In this document: in pieces, positions 1 to 12,317 of the stretch
How positions within the stretch are numbered: position 1 is the first letter of the stretch
Layout: the number at the start of each line of letters is the position of its first letter
From: Nymphaea colorata
Lineage: Eukaryota; Streptophyta; Magnoliopsida; Nymphaeales; Nymphaeaceae
Assembly (NCBI RefSeq): GCF_008831285.2
Contig: NC_045146.1
Location: 11,919,289-11,983,288 of the forward strand
DNA length: 64,000 nucleotides
Direction: 5' to 3'
Made by a program: the position numbers and the translations under genes
The notes under the pieces: generated by a model
Databases searched by the model: none
Told to the model about the DNA's origin: nothing
Seen by the model: only the letters and a program-made list of their open reading frames with translations

Positions 1-3000
1 AAAAATTGCCCCGATTCTTCCCCTAAACGCAGTGGGAGTGGATTGCCCCCCGGTTCTCACGGATGCCCCTTCATTTGCATGAAATGACATGCCCTTCTTA
101 TGAGAACATGCCGTCGGGACAGGAAAAATTGAGGGCGTTTTTGAGATTTGAAGAAACGGTGACCTAGTTCCGTTGGGATTCCGGAACTTCTTTCTTGGAG
201 ATATGGATTCCCTTTACAAAGTTTCGGATAATTATAATTTCTAAGAGATAGGAACTGAAAACAGAAATTGGATAGGATGATATATAATTAGGATGCCTCT
301 ATTCTTTGTTTTTATAAATTTAAATTCTAATTTAACATGCCTCGATTCGTTTGTTTTTATAAATTTGAATTCTATTTTAACGTGAGTTATTTATAAATAT
401 AAAGTGTCAACCTTTGGATTCCCAGTCTTTTTAAAAAAAAAAATTGAGTACCTCCTTTCCCGGTGAAACGAACCTAATGATAAATATCAAGTGTCCGATG
501 ATCTTCTCCGTTTATCCGTTTTAATTCACATCTTTTTAGCACAAAGTTGAGATTTCGCGTATCGGACGCTATCAATTTTGAATCAGGTTGTCATAATTTA
601 TTTGGCATACAAAAGTTCCAAGATTGTCACGCATGCCAACTTTTTACAAAATAAAATCAAGAAACATTGGAATTACATATGTTTTCTAAATCTACTCGCG
701 TCATGTTTTTCTTTACTGACCAAAAATATTTACGCAGGCAACATTACGAGAAAACTACCAACTTAAAATATTTTTTTAACCAAGGAATATAATTTTTAGA
801 AGTCAAGTGTTCAACCATTTGCCAAAATTTATGAAATTTGTCATCATTTCACAAAGTTGAACAACAAAAGATCTAACCTAAGGCAGCTCGAGCTTAGCCT
901 TGCCTAGAGAGGAAAAACTGCTGTGGCTTCCACGGCGATGTCCTTGGCTGGAGCTTTGGCACGCTTAGAATCGATTCAAGCCTATTTCCTTCAATAAAAA
1001 AGTAAGATTCGCCTTTCACTTTCGCACCTTTCTTTTTGTCTACAAGTTGAGAATCACATATATGATTTTTTAATATATAATATATTTATTTATTTATTTA
1101 TTTATTTATTTATTGTCACGACAAAAGTATGTGAACTTTGGTGAATCACAAGTTAAAGCAAGTGCTCTTTTGCCTGTTTAAGCGGAAAAGCTCGAGCAAT
1201 GAAGAACCTTTCCCCATAGGCTGAGGAAGACCACTTCGTACAAGCCCACATGTGGCTCCGCATTCTACAGGTGAACTGCCTATCCAACATGCAGGGCCCA
1301 AAAAAATGATATTTTTCTTCGGCATCGAAAAGAATGATGTCTGCCCAAACACATATATCTCTTCATAAAGCATCCTTAATAAGCAATTCTGATTTTTGTG
1401 TTACTAAATATTGGTTCTAAAGATTGATTTCCTAAAGAACTCGCGCCCAGTCATATCAATTTGGTGCGGACCGGCTTGCCTATCTTTAGAACTTTTCATT
1501 TTCTCTTACGTGGTTGACACGATAATCATAAAGGAGACGAAAGTAAAATGAACAAATGTATTCAAGACAAAAGGCTTATAGACATGATAGTTTAGGAGGT
1601 CTGGTCCGATTCAAAACTGTGACTTGTCAAGAAATGAAATAGCCACCAACGATTCTGAAATTGTCAAAGAGAACTAAGGAAATTAAAAAAAATCAAACCA
1701 TCTTGAACGATTATTGAAAGAGATTCTTTAGTTATATATATATATTGCACTAAATAGTAGAATTTAGTACTCGAAGACCGATTAAGAAAATAATCCGTGT
1801 TAATCTTAAGAAGCAATGTTTTTATCTTTTACTAGTTCTTCTCTATACTCGTTACATCGTTATAATTTTCAACAATGGAAGAAATCACCTAATGTTCCTA
1901 TCATTGTAATTCGGAGTAGTTGTAAAAAAAAGGCCTGTGCGCCCCTTCATCCCATTTTTACTTCCAGAAAAAGTTTCCTTGTCGTCTACTCCAAGTATAA
2001 GACAAGGTATGACCTCCTTGAACTGGAAGTCTTTCGGCTCACCAGGCCACCAGCTAATCGGAGTCTCGTTCTTCTTGGTCGCGAGCTTTTATAGCGTGAA
2101 GCGCAAGAATGAGGATTGCACTCTATTTTGGAGCATAACTTTCTTCCATTATGCATGGTGAGAGTTAGATCGACTTTGGAGCGATCGAGCAGATTTTGAT
2201 CGTCTAAGAGAACAGCCATGTATAAAGGTAATAGGCGAAAGGGAGATTTGTAAGAAAAATAGTATTGTTGGAACACATATTCTTATAACACATTTATTTG
2301 AAGAACACCATATTTTTGTTCCACAAAACATGAACTTGTTGTATCCAATGTTCGATTGTTGGACATAGAAATTACTTCTATAATGACATTATGTTTTCTA
2401 AAATAAGAATATAGCGCTTTTGGAATCTGTGTTTTAAAACTACAATGTTTATCTTATCGAACACCCTCTAATTGATACTCGACCGACCAGTGGTTCGATC
2501 TCCTCTAGTACACAACAAACTGATAGAAATAGATTTGATCGAGAGAACACAGATCCTTGAAAATGGAATCCCCTTATTCAATGTCCTTCTCCGGCCATGG
2601 GGCCTAAAGGGTGTGACTAGGTCATCAACAATCATAGTGCCATTGGCTCAAGTGCAACCATCACTTATGATTAGAATTCTATCTCATTAATGAGTTCCAC
2701 GAAAAGATTTTGTTGATGTTTCGGATGACCATCATCTAAAACACTTAAAATGAATGGCCGGGGATGATGCAGAGGCCGTGTTCTTTGAGATGAGGCACTG
2801 ACTGGAAAATCCATCTACACTATGTATGTACCTCATCCACAGTTTTACCATTTTCTTCTTGGGTACAACCTGTACTGCACATGCATGGCTGCGTGAACTA
2901 TAAAAGGTGCACAGTCTAGTCTGTCCACTTTGTGGGGGAAAGAGATGGGGAGGTGCACGCTGGGTTTTCAAGCTGCTCAACAAAGATAAGAGCAACAGCA

Positions 3001-3742
3001 GGCAACTGAGTGATGGATGACATGGTTGGTGCTAGAGACCTCATTACATGATGAATGATACTTGAACAATAAGAGATTCCCTCCACCCGATTTTGGGACT
3101 TCGACTTGAAATTAAGTTTCGAGTTGATGGAGGGGATCAAGAATCCGGTAACCAGATTACTCTCGATAAAATCTGACATTCCCCATTGTTGTGATCAGTT
3201 GAAAACAAAAAAAAACCTGGTACAGTAAGTTAGGCAGGCAAAAACTCTGCCCGCAGCTCTATACACCAATGTGTGGATTATCTGTAGGCATACAGGCAGG
3301 AGGACAAGCTATGCAATTTGCTGTCACATCACATATAACCTGGCTTTGGCCTCCGAAACAACTTTCTCCTTTCCATTTGAGAAACTGTTTTCCAAGAAAT
3401 GTATTTTCTTATGGTTGTTACTGGAGTTCTGGGTAGCTCTGCTTCATAAATTTAAGTTTGCTTAGGCTTTGCATGAGATAAGACGGGGATATCTGCAGTC
3501 TGGACAATTGGTATCAATATTTGATCATTGAGCCTCCAATTCAACAGATCAGCTGCTACATCTTATGAAATTATGGATTGATAAAATGCCTAAGAACATG
3601 GAAGTACATTAGTGGAAAAGAAGAGACACGACAAAAACTACTTTGGCATGGTAGACACCAGACCTTTACACATCTGACTTTCAGACCATATACTGAACTA
3701 GTAAACGCGTAGCAAGCTAGAATTTAGCTGCTCAATTTATCA
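1..3742. other. Intergenic, no gene recognised
   Basis: AT-rich spacer with only short, composition-driven open frames on both strands. None shows a recognisable motif or a splice-linked continuation. The only clear structure is an (ATTT)n microsatellite near 1.1 kb. A small, fast-evolving gene or an old unclassified transposon remnant could be missed by eye. Confidence 0.5.
1084..1114. repeat. (ATTT)n microsatellite
   Basis: Nearly eight uninterrupted ATTT units, seen directly in the sequence. It lies in intergenic DNA. Confidence 0.95.
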
Positions 3743-4814
3743 TTACTCGCGCTCAAATATAAACATCACTTCATTGACTCTGTTGTCAAACTCAAAAGGA
3801 GAGTTATACCCAGCAACTGTGTAAGTTGCGGGGCTCCCAGGAGCAACAAACGCCCACCGGGTGCCCTGTAGGCCCTTCTTCAATGCATCTGCTTCAACGG
3901 CAATGTTCGCATCGTTCATGAAGCCTCCGAATCGCCGAACGGCGGCATAACGGCTTCCCGGCCATCTCACAGCATGGGCTTCAGCAGACAATGGCGGTCT
4001 AGCCTGGAACTTCTGAGGGACGTAGAAGCTCACCACGTAGGAGGATGGAGAAACATCAACCAGAACAGGGGCCGTCATCTCTATTCTAGCATTGTCTTGA
4101 TTGTTCCCTTGAATGTAGGAAAAGAGTCTGCCAAGAAATGATTAAAAGAAGAAACTCAGAAAGCGGTCCCTATAACAACTGAAGCTACACTCATCTTCTA
4201 CATTTCAGACCCACTTTTCCAGAATCCAAGAATGCAGGGTGTGAATTATGTCTGTGGGGAGTGAATGGACTGAGTTTTCCCTGTATCCAATCCTCACTGA
4301 AATTAGCATTAGTGGATATCTGCTTTGTTAGATTTAGGTTTTGAAGTATAGTACGATTATAAAGAACAATAACATGTTCACTGGCAAGCGAGGTTCAAAC
4401 TGAGACCACTAGCAAGCAATGATCAAACCCTCCAGTCCTATTCAGGTGATGGCACAACTGCTATCATTTTCCAAAGCATAAACCATGGCCTGTTCACTTG
4501 CCTCTGTGACATACATAAATCTTATCCGCGCATCAAATCATAGGGCAGAAAACACAAACATGATCATGAAATATGTGATTTACTTACGTGGTGAAACCTT
4601 CGTTGGACCCTACGGTGTAGGAGGTAGTCCTTATAGGTTGGGTAGACATCCACACGGGGCTCCTGTAGTGCCTTATCTCAAACTCATTCTGACTGTCCAC
4701 AACATCATATGAAGGGCACTCGAGGGACTTGCAGTTCGGTGGGATCTCGTAAGGTGCAGCAGCGGCAATGCCAATGGCTAAACCATAAAGGATAAAGAGA
4801 AGAAAGGGCCGCAT
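3743..4814 (-). CDS. SOUL haem-binding family protein
   Basis: Two exons, 4814-4588 and 4127-3743, join across a GT-AG intron and give 612 nt, i.e. 203 aa plus stop. Residues 1-20 form a hydrophobic signal peptide (MRPFLLFILYGLAIGIAAAA), so the product probably enters the secretory pathway (vacuole or apoplast). The mature part reads as a SOUL domain: CPSYDVV near residue 33, FEIRHYRSPVW near 44, LFSYIQGNN at the exon junction, IEMTAPVL near 95, FYVPQKFQ near 110, and a C-terminal NEVMFIFERE. SOUL proteins bind haem or tetrapyrroles with modest specificity, and the physiological role in plants is poorly defined. The family's usual length (about 200-220 aa with a leader) matches. The start is the first ATG, directly before the signal peptide. 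The frame is intact. Family confidence is high; the haem-binding role is inferred from the family. Confidence 0.92.
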
Positions 4815-4893
4815 TCTTAGCGTGGTGGTTGCAGAAAGAAGTTCTGGTTCCTTATCGCTAACTACAGTACAGAAGCATGAGATGATGTATTAA

Positions 4894-4899
4894 TATATA
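4894..4899 (-). promoter_or_regulatory. Candidate TATA box of the SOUL gene
   Basis: TATATA on the minus strand (context CTATATATTAAT), 80 nt upstream of the SOUL ATG. A start site about 30 nt downstream would leave a leader of about 50 nt. Inferred from motif and distance only. Confidence 0.4.
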
Positions 4900-6627
4900 G
4901 TACAAAGTTATGGGCGACATGTGGTGCTCGTTTTTTCCTTTCATTTGTCTAGTTTTGTGATTCTGCCCAATATTTCTTGGAAGCAGATGCAGCAACGTGT
5001 CTTGGTTTATACTACGATCGGAACATTTAATGACCTGACGCTTGAAAGATGGTAGCTTGTCATACTTTTCATTAAATGATATTCCAAAAGTATTATTGTA
5101 CTTCTTTCAGAAACTTAATGGCATGCATATGATCATGTTTCTGTACCTAGAACTACAATCTTCGACCAGATTCACAAGCTTGATTTCTACGCCATTAGTA
5201 ATATTCATAAGGTTTTGTTTAATGATCATGAAAAACAAAAAAGGGTGTCAAGTTATGTGTTCTTCTCCCAACTTTTGCACTTTCCCTTTGAAAAAGAAAT
5301 GATGGAGGCTGATTCTCTTGATAATCCACGGTTAACTAACTTATGATCAGCTGAGTTAACCAGAGTTATGTATGTGTGGTTAGGTGTGCCCGTCAAATCT
5401 ATTTTAGTCTTCGTGTGATGGACTGTGTACAGCAAACTTTTTAAAAAAGTCCCAAGTTGGTGCATGGTCCCTCCCCATATTCAATGGCCGGTTAAAAGGT
5501 TGGACACTACTAGAAGTGGACGTGCAACTGGGTTCTATTAATTTTCACATCAACATGCAGATGTTGAGAGAAAGAGAGACGTTCAAAATGTTCAACCTTG
5601 AGGAACGTTAGATTTTAACCGCGTGAGTTAGGTAGTCCCTTTACCTTTCACATTCTCATACGTCAACGTAAATAATGAACAAAGATGAAACTCATTTGTG
5701 TCCCAAGAAAGACGACACTGTGATCATTCAAATCACATTCTTAAGTTGATCCGACTTTCTCAATGTTGTCTGTACTTAGGCTCAACGAACCAGATACGTC
5801 ATTATTCAAAATCCATGATGATAGTCGTTCGTCCCTGGTCGACATCTACCATGTATTCATCATATCCCTAGAAATGGTATGGATCTGAGGCCATTTCAGG
5901 TCCCATCATTAGTTAAACGTACTTATCTACTAATTCACATCCATTCTGCAGTCGTCTGTGCCTTCAGCATTCATTGTCATTAGCAGTGAGGCCAAGCGCC
6001 TTCTTTGAACGAATTCCTCTCAACTGCAGCCAACTAGCGGGCATCACTTTCAAATTGCAGTTTATTCACTGAATCATGTTCTAAAACAGTTGAACCTAGA
6101 AGGAGACGATGGATTTGGGAGGCAGAAAGCATTTCAAATCAGGTCGAATTCAGAGCCAGCACAGCCAAAAAATGAATGGTCAGTAAAGTTTGGAACCGCC
6201 GAATTATCTGTACAGCATTTTTTCTGATAAAAACGGCTTTGCAATGGTAGACATCGGCGCCGCTGGAGCTTCTAATTGTTTTCGATCGTAATCTCAAAAA
6301 CAAAATCAGAGTTTTTAGTTTCATCGGAAGTTCGCAACGCTGCCAGAAGCGGGGACATTGTAATTTTCTACATTTTTCGTATACAGTTGGATTTAGAGTC
6401 AAATTAAGCAGCAATCTAATAGTTAGATATGGTAATACCTAAACCTGATCCAGATCCGATCCGTTTGCTTTGTTCTCATTTTGTTTCGAGATGGTGATGG
6501 TAGGAATAGGTGCTTTTTTAGAAATTAAAGGGCGAATGCATCCATAGCAGTGTGGAGTTGGAGCACAAATTAAAGATACGAGACAGGCTAGTCCTTTAAA
6601 GCAACCAAAGTTCTTTTCTGTAGTATT
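4900..6627. other. Intergenic, no gene recognised
   Basis: Spacer between the SOUL gene promoter and a decayed TRIM-like element. Short frames here carry no recognisable domain and I saw no large repeat. Confidence 0.5.
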
Positions 6628-6663
6628 TGTAACACCCCAAAAGTTGTATTGTAACATAGTATT
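6628..6663 (+). repeat. 36-bp tandem duplication of a TRIM head
   Basis: The first about 27 bases of the adjacent element (TGTAACACCCCAAAAGTTGT and onward), with the preceding GTATT target sequence, occur twice with a 36-bp period (GTATT at 6623 and again at 6659). This looks like a slippage or unequal-exchange duplication of the element's left edge. Confidence 0.8.
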
Positions 6664-6974
6664 TGTAACACCCCAAAAGTTGTATTGTGAGATATTTCAA
6701 GAACTTATAAGGGGGGTCATTAATGAGATAATTATCCTACTTCTTAAACTTTTTAAAGCTGGAGCCGAAACTGTTAAGGGGCGGGTTGGGATCTGCCGAA
6801 ATAAAGGCTCGAGTCCAAAAGTGGTCCGTTGTTACAGTGGTATCCAAACAGTTTCAACACTCGGACCTAGGGTCTCGCATGCGGGACACCCTTAAAGTTT
6901 AGTCTCGTATTAAAGATTGTGAGAGATTTTCAAGAACTTATAAGGAGGGTCCAGGAGTGGGTCGGGTTGTTACA
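6664..6974 (+). mobile_element. Decayed TRIM-like LTR element
   Basis: A 311-bp block starting TGTAACACCCC and ending GTTGTTACA, flanked on both sides by the same 5 bp (GTATT at 6659-6663 and 6975-6979), as expected of LTR-element integration. The first LTR ends at 6836. One spacer base is followed by TGGTATCC, a degraded initiator-tRNA-Met primer site, then CAGTTTCAACACTCGGACCT. The second LTR is shortened and lacks the TGTAACACCCC start. It is the plus-strand counterpart of the element at 12051-12508: shared landmarks are TTTAGTC(T/C)CGTAT, GGGCGGGTTGGGATC and the interior AACACTCGGACCTA. It has no coding capacity. The TRIM class is inferred from size and structure. Confidence 0.75.
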
Positions 6975-6979
6975 GTATT

Positions 6980-8759
6980 TACTTTTCCATTTTTGTGATT
7001 AAGTTAGTAGCGTCGCTCTTGAATATTATTTTGTGAATTTTTTGGATTTGTTTTCATTTAAGGTAATAGGAGTGCATAATTTTTTGTCAATCTTTCTTAT
7101 CTGTCTCTTCCATGTGCTCAATTAGCATTTGTAGTGGATTTTGGCTATAAATTTGAAATTTGATGCACGATTTTCATTGGATTTTATGGAAAATATCCTT
7201 TTAAAGAACTTTAATTAACATGAAAATAGCATCAAATTTTTTTCTTAAAAGCATACCAAAAGTAACTTCTGTTGTCTTTTCAAGGTAAATATTTCCCAAC
7301 ATTATTTAGTGTTCAAGATTGTTCAGTTTCATTTTCCTTTTAGGATTTTGAATTTTTTTCATTAACCTCAGGCATTGGTGGAAAGGTTTGTGGTTTTGCC
7401 TGCCGTATTAATTTGATTTTTTTTTTTTGTGTGTGTGTGAGAGATTTTGTTTCTTTGATAGTCAAGGATTCAAAAAAATCCATGAGGCAGACACTGTGTT
7501 CCTTTTTAAATAAGGTTGTGGATGGCATTTGGAATTTTTTTTTATCCTGTCTTACAGTGGACTTCCCTTTTTTGAGAGAACACTTTGATGTGTGAAGGCT
7601 CACGACATGCGAGAGTAAAAATCACTTGAGCTATGCGTGCTGCTGGATTGAAGCTGGAACTGAAGATGAGACTACAGGATTGATGACTTGTTCCCTTGGT
7701 TGCCTAATCATAAGCCATTAAGGTTATTTATTCAACCCGCACAAGAGTCTAGAACCTGGAGAGGAAGCCATTGAGAACATGCAGGACTTCTTTTTTAGGT
7801 GGATCTCGCACTACCGCACCTTCAGTTGCATAGAATGATGAACCTATACAACCTGTGCAGCATAAGGGAAGTAGAAGGAATTGGAGAAAGTTATCCTTGG
7901 CAGCTTTTATTATCAAAGGCAGTGATTCCAAGTTGCTAGCTTTGCCTTTTGATGGTTGCTTGTTCATTTGCAACACCTACATGACATGCTTCCCCTCAGT
8001 CATGCTTGCTCTGGTCTAATGTTGCCTTGCGATTGCCCAACCCATCTCCACAATTGCAGTGTATTGTCATTCCCAAGTATGTGGAAGGTCATCAAGTGGT
8101 ATAGATTACAACCCTGAATCTGTTTCTCGGTTTGGATGAATCATGCTTGGGAATAGACTGAAACTGCCCAGTCTTACATGTTGGGAGTGTACGTATCTGA
8201 AGGATGTGTCAATCCTGCCCCGGTAGCTTGTTTGCAGAGTGGCATTAATCCCGAAATAGTTTTGAGAAAAACTGACAGATGTTTCGTCAATTATAGTTGG
8301 CTTGATTGTCGTCGACCTGTGGTAGAGCTCTCAATCCAACACACATTGTCTTCCGCCTTCACTTAGCACTTGTCTTTAATTCTGAGGCTAGAACTAGCAA
8401 GTTTTTGGGCAAGTATGTACTTCGGTTTTATTTTTTCTGGTTGACCAAACCCCACTGCATTGAAGAAGTTTATGCCATCCGAGCCAATGGCCACCTTATG
8501 ATTGCCTGTGTGAAATCAGAGAAGGGGAGGTCTGTGATTAAGGGATAGCCTGTTACCAAGAAGGGTGGCCTATTGCAGCAGAAAATGCTAAGATAGTGCT
8601 CCCGCATTGTTAGAGGGAGATAGAATCATGTCCACTGATGGATGTAGACAGAAGATGGCGTGCAGAACTTGAGACATCTCAATATTATTGGAGTCAGGAA
8701 TCCAAAGAGAAATCAGTGAAGATCCTTAGTAAGACTTGTGACAGAATTAGATGGGGATT
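6980..8759. other. Intergenic, possible upstream part of a LINE relic
   Basis: AT-rich DNA up to about 7.6 kb, then more mixed sequence. The stretch from about 8.2 kb leads into a recognisable LINE reverse-transcriptase fragment and may be its eroded upstream coding part, but I could not identify an endonuclease motif. Confidence 0.35.
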
Positions 8760-9753
8760 ATTGAAGAAGGCGCTAATGCGTCTGGTTTTTGTGAAGGACT
8801 AGGTAGACAGAGTGATGATATTCGTCTCCGCTGTACCCACCACCTTGTTGGTTAAAGGCAAAAAAGGGGAGTGGTTCTATACTAAAAGAGGCCTTCGCCA
8901 GGGAGACCCTCTTACCACCAGTCTCGACCCTCTTACCACCCATCTCTTTCATATTTTTGTTGAGATGTTTCTTGAAGCCTGCAACAGTTGCTCATCTTAA
9001 GATAAGCTCCCACATTATAGGAAAAATGGTACTAATGTCCATGACTCTTTATGATCACTGCAATCTTCTTCAATGGCCAGGAGAGGGACCTCGATCGTTT
9101 GCTTGGTCGGCAAATGGGGTCAATTTCCTTCAAATACATGCACTTCTTTTGTGGAGGTCCTTTTAAGAGCTAATGCAGTCCATTGGACAGCCAAAGGTGG
9201 TAAGAGAACTTCTGGGCAGCAATCCAAGCATGGAAGGTGCTAAAAGTAAAAGTTAGATGGAAGCAGCCCTAGTTTGGACTGATTGATGGTTTGCAGATCC
9301 TCTATTTCATGAGATCTCTGGCAAAGAGTACTCCATGTTATTTGTAAAGCTTGGCTCTCTTCCTACTAATACCGATAGAATCTTGTGGGAGGCAAATCCT
9401 AATGCATTGTTACTAGAAATAAAATTTGGCATAATGTTAAGAGTCAAAGAAAGGTCTGTCTGATCCTTGGAGGAATAACATTCGGATGAGCAACAACTAC
9501 CCAACAGGATGCGTCACACTATACATTGCCCAAAACGTCTTTCAACTCTTAGCTGAGTTACAAACTTGGGTTTTACATGGTTTCCTAATATACCTGTCAT
9601 TCTCATGTAGTGGAGGTGAGCCATTTACTTTTTGAATGCCCAGTTGCAAGGTGCATTTGGAGCTACATATTAAACAATTCCGTATCCTTTAATGCTCCTT
9701 CGATGGCTGTGGATGTTACAATGAAGCATAAGACCAAGGTCTCACGATGAGCA
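8760..9753 (+). pseudogene. Degenerate L1-type LINE (RT and zf-RVT fragments)
   Basis: Two separated pieces look like a plant non-LTR retrotransposon ORF2. From about 8776 a frame reads GFVKD-like sequence, a stop codon where this family has Trp, then VDRVMIFVSAV and, at about 8872-8910, EWFYTKRGLRQGDPL, which is the RT motif just before the catalytic FADD block. A short duplication of GACCCTCTTACCACC interrupts it. From 9597 another frame reads VEVSHLLFECPVARCIW, the histidine/cysteine zf-RVT signature found at the C-terminus of such elements. Stops and frame changes lie between. The catalytic FADD block is not visible. This is a dead relic with no function expected. Confidence 0.7.
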
Positions 9754-11229
9754 AGCTCATTCACGATCACCAGGGCAAAGGTGGTTGGAGCAGCTCACTT
9801 ACCATCAATGCTAGCTCTGGACCAAGGCAAAAATGGCATCAGAGAATAGAGGTACAGTAATGCATGAAGTTCATGAGGAGGGATCATATGAAGCTCATTG
9901 CCTTGTCGGGTGTTGGGAGCAAGTTCGCTAGGCTAGGATATTGAATTTTAGCTTAAAAGGCACTACAATAGTAACTGATATCGAGCCTCCTCCCTGGGCA
10001 CGAATCATAGCTAATAGTAGCAACTAGCAAGTCATTTGAAAGTCATAGTCGATGTTGTAGGCACCATCATTCCATTACTCCATATATGGAGGAGACCCTC
10101 AAAGGTGATAGCCTTGTCACCATCAATGAACTTTGCTGTAGGTCTGAAAGGCCTTCATAAGGATGGCCTGGATCTACTTATGATAACTTGATGCGAAGTT
10201 GGCGATGATGATGAGGCAGACATCTTCGGTCGGTTGAGGCTGCCGAAGGTCTTTCTAAACATTTCTCTCTCTGGTCTTCCATATTTCCTTCTCACTTTCT
10301 TCGTTGTTGTTGTGACACCATGGAGGAGGACCTGGTGTGCCTTGAAGCTGTCGGCTCAAGAAAAAATGTGATGCAAAGGAACTACACGTCATGTCAAAGG
10401 AACTTCACTTCACGTCATTTTTTATTTTTGGATCTGGTGTTCATTGTAAATTTGTGTTGTGATGATGCAAATGAACTTCACGTCATGTCGGAGAAGCAAA
10501 ATATTTTAGGAATCAATCTTTTATCAGAAAACGTTCAAGCAAAGCTAAGACTTTATTATCCGCATAATGTCAGATTTTTATATATTTGTTATTGTTGGGC
10601 TTTCGTAGAAAATTTTTCAAATGAAGGGGATCAATCGGGAAGCTCATTTAACCCAAAAAAAAAAGAGGTGATAGGCATTTTCTTCAGAGTATTTATTAGT
10701 TATTTTCCTTGCGTTTTCTGTGCAGTCGAGCAACCGCCTTTATGCGTCGGGTGGATTTCCCGACACTACTTTCATGAAGGAGTGCAGGCGCCTCCTTCCC
10801 GTCGACATCCTCCACGCCCCTCGCCGGCGGGCGGCAATCTGCCGGTGCGCACGCGAGAGGCGGGGTTGCCTGTTGGCTGCGGGGAAGGCGTCGGCCTCCC
10901 CAGTCAACTGAAAGATTATAAGAAAAACGCTAATGATGCTCCGCCATTGCTAAATAAAAATCAGAAAGGGCCCACGATGCAATAGCTAACACATTGCCCC
11001 TACAATTGCTGCAGATGCTGCACACCAAAGCATCATGTTATTCATGTATTGGAGAAAAGCATCACATGACCTAAAGATGAAAACATCATGGCCCCATGAC
11101 TTAATCTAGTCCAAGAATACTCTAACCACCTAAAAATAACTTTCATTTGTTCCACTAAAGACTCAGCGAGATCATCCAAGCCTGACGTTAATTACCAATG
11201 GTTTTTTTTAAAGCCCAAGGGTAAAGCCA
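9754..11229. other. Intergenic with a GC-rich block at about 10725-10910
   Basis: A 221-codon open frame at 10320-10985 shows no domain, low-complexity stretches and no convincing gene structure, so I do not call it. Within it, about 10725-10910 is strikingly richer in G+C than its surroundings and is open in more than one frame. It may be a captured gene fragment or transposon piece. Nothing else recognised. Confidence 0.4.
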
Positions 11230-11361
11230 CCCCCTGACTGCGTACCAAGTTTCCACTAAATGAATCTCTAGGCATCTGCAAAAAATTATACAGAGCCCCC
11301 TGACTGCGTACCAAGTTTCCACTAAATGAATCTCTAGGCATCTGCAAAAAATTATACAGAG
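11230..11361. repeat. 66-bp perfect tandem duplication
   Basis: Two back-to-back copies of a 66-bp unit beginning CCCCCTGACTGCGTACC and ending AATTATACAGAG, with no mismatch seen. The second copy starts at 11296. The perfect identity suggests a recent duplication or an assembly artefact. It is not coding. Confidence 0.9.
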
Positions 11362-12050
11362 CCATTTTATCAGCCAGTTCGGCTTCCCAGAGCTTGTTTC
11401 TGATCAATGATCAAGAAAAGGAAAGAAGAACAGGAAACTTTATTACCATCGGCCAAAAGTTCATCGCCAGCCAGGGAAGGACTTCTTAGGAAAAAAAAGT
11501 CATTGATACAAAGAGAAAAGAAAGTGGGAGGAAGAAAAACCCCAGGCTCTTGGTTGGACAGATTTAGCTCCTGCGACCTTCAATCAAGAAGAAGAAGAAG
11601 AAGCCCGCTGAGCTGCTTTCGTTCGGCGAGAACGCGAAAAAGAATCATATTACCTGTGCTGCTATTAGGAAAGATATCAGCGAAAATGAAAAAGGAAAAA
11701 ACTCACACAAAAAAAAAAGAAAGAAAAATCCTTCTTACCGAGGGATGTCCATTGGCTGGCCGAAGAACTTTCATTTTTTGCCAAGAGGAAAATAATCCCT
11801 GAAATTTGAATCTCCGTTTGGCTAACCTACTATTTTCCCTCTTGCCAGGTGGTAAAAGAACCCTTCGATCCAGAAAAAAAAAAAAAGAAGAGAGAGAGAG
11901 AGAGAGAGCACAAAAGAAAGATTTGTTCGCTGTATCAGCGAGAAAATGAGAATGAAAAAAAAAAAACTCATTTGAAAAAAAAAATAAAATGGGGAAAAAG
12001 ACGTGAAAACAAAAAAAAAAGGGGATCTGGGCATTCACTATCTGAGGCCT
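11362..12050. other. Purine/A-rich intergenic stretch
   Basis: Long A-runs and a (GA)n tract (about 11888-11909) give open frames on both strands made of Lys/Glu or Phe/Ser runs. These are composition artefacts, not genes. It adjoins the left edge of the TRIM-like element. Confidence 0.6.
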
Positions 12051-12241
12051 TATAACAACCCGACCCACTCTCGGGCTCGAGCTCCTGGTTCGACGGATCC
12101 CAACCCGCCCCCTAGCAATTTCGGTTCCAATCCTAAAAAGGCTAGGAACCAGGACAATCATCTCATTAGTAGCCTCCCATTATAAGCCCTTGAAGATTCC
12201 TCACAATCTTCGATACGGGACTAAACTTCTGGGGTGTTACA
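12051..12241 (-). repeat. TRIM 3' LTR
   Basis: 191 bp, identical in length to its partner. Mismatches cluster near the GGGTTGTTATA end (about five) and at the first bases (two). The central about 145 bp is identical in both LTRs. Confidence 0.85.
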
Positions 12242-12317
12242 ATCCACCCCCCTTAAGGCACACGCGTCCGCGCGTGTGGGACCTTAGGTCCGAGTGTTGA
12301 AACTGCTCTGATACCAT
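12242..12317 (-). other. TRIM interior: PBS, two hairpins, PPT
   Basis: The 76-bp interior contains the primer-binding site (12305-12316), a perfect inverted repeat GGACCT-T-AGGTCC, a perfect 8-bp stem with 4-base loop (CACACGCG / CGCGTGTG), and the polypurine tract next to the 3' LTR. Nothing else fits in this space. Confidence 0.75.

Noticed and set aside
1248..1270. TGTGGCTCCGC, similar to the MITE terminus
   Set aside because: Match stops after 11 bases, with no partner end or interior similarity nearby.
10320..10985. 221-codon open frame on the plus strand
   Set aside because: Its parts differ sharply in composition (AT-rich, then GC-rich), no domain is visible, and the GC-rich part is open in other frames too. 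Treated as chance.
12085..12110. GGTTCGACGG, resembling a tRNA B-box (and GGTTCGACTC near 45791)
   Set aside because: No A-box, acceptor stem or cloverleaf could be built around either site. No tRNA gene was found by eye in the window.
11703..12161. 152-codon minus-strand frame with Phe/Ser runs
   Set aside because: Spans A-rich low complexity and the TRIM LTR; the same LTR-derived peptide appears at the second LTR, showing it is a repeat artefact.
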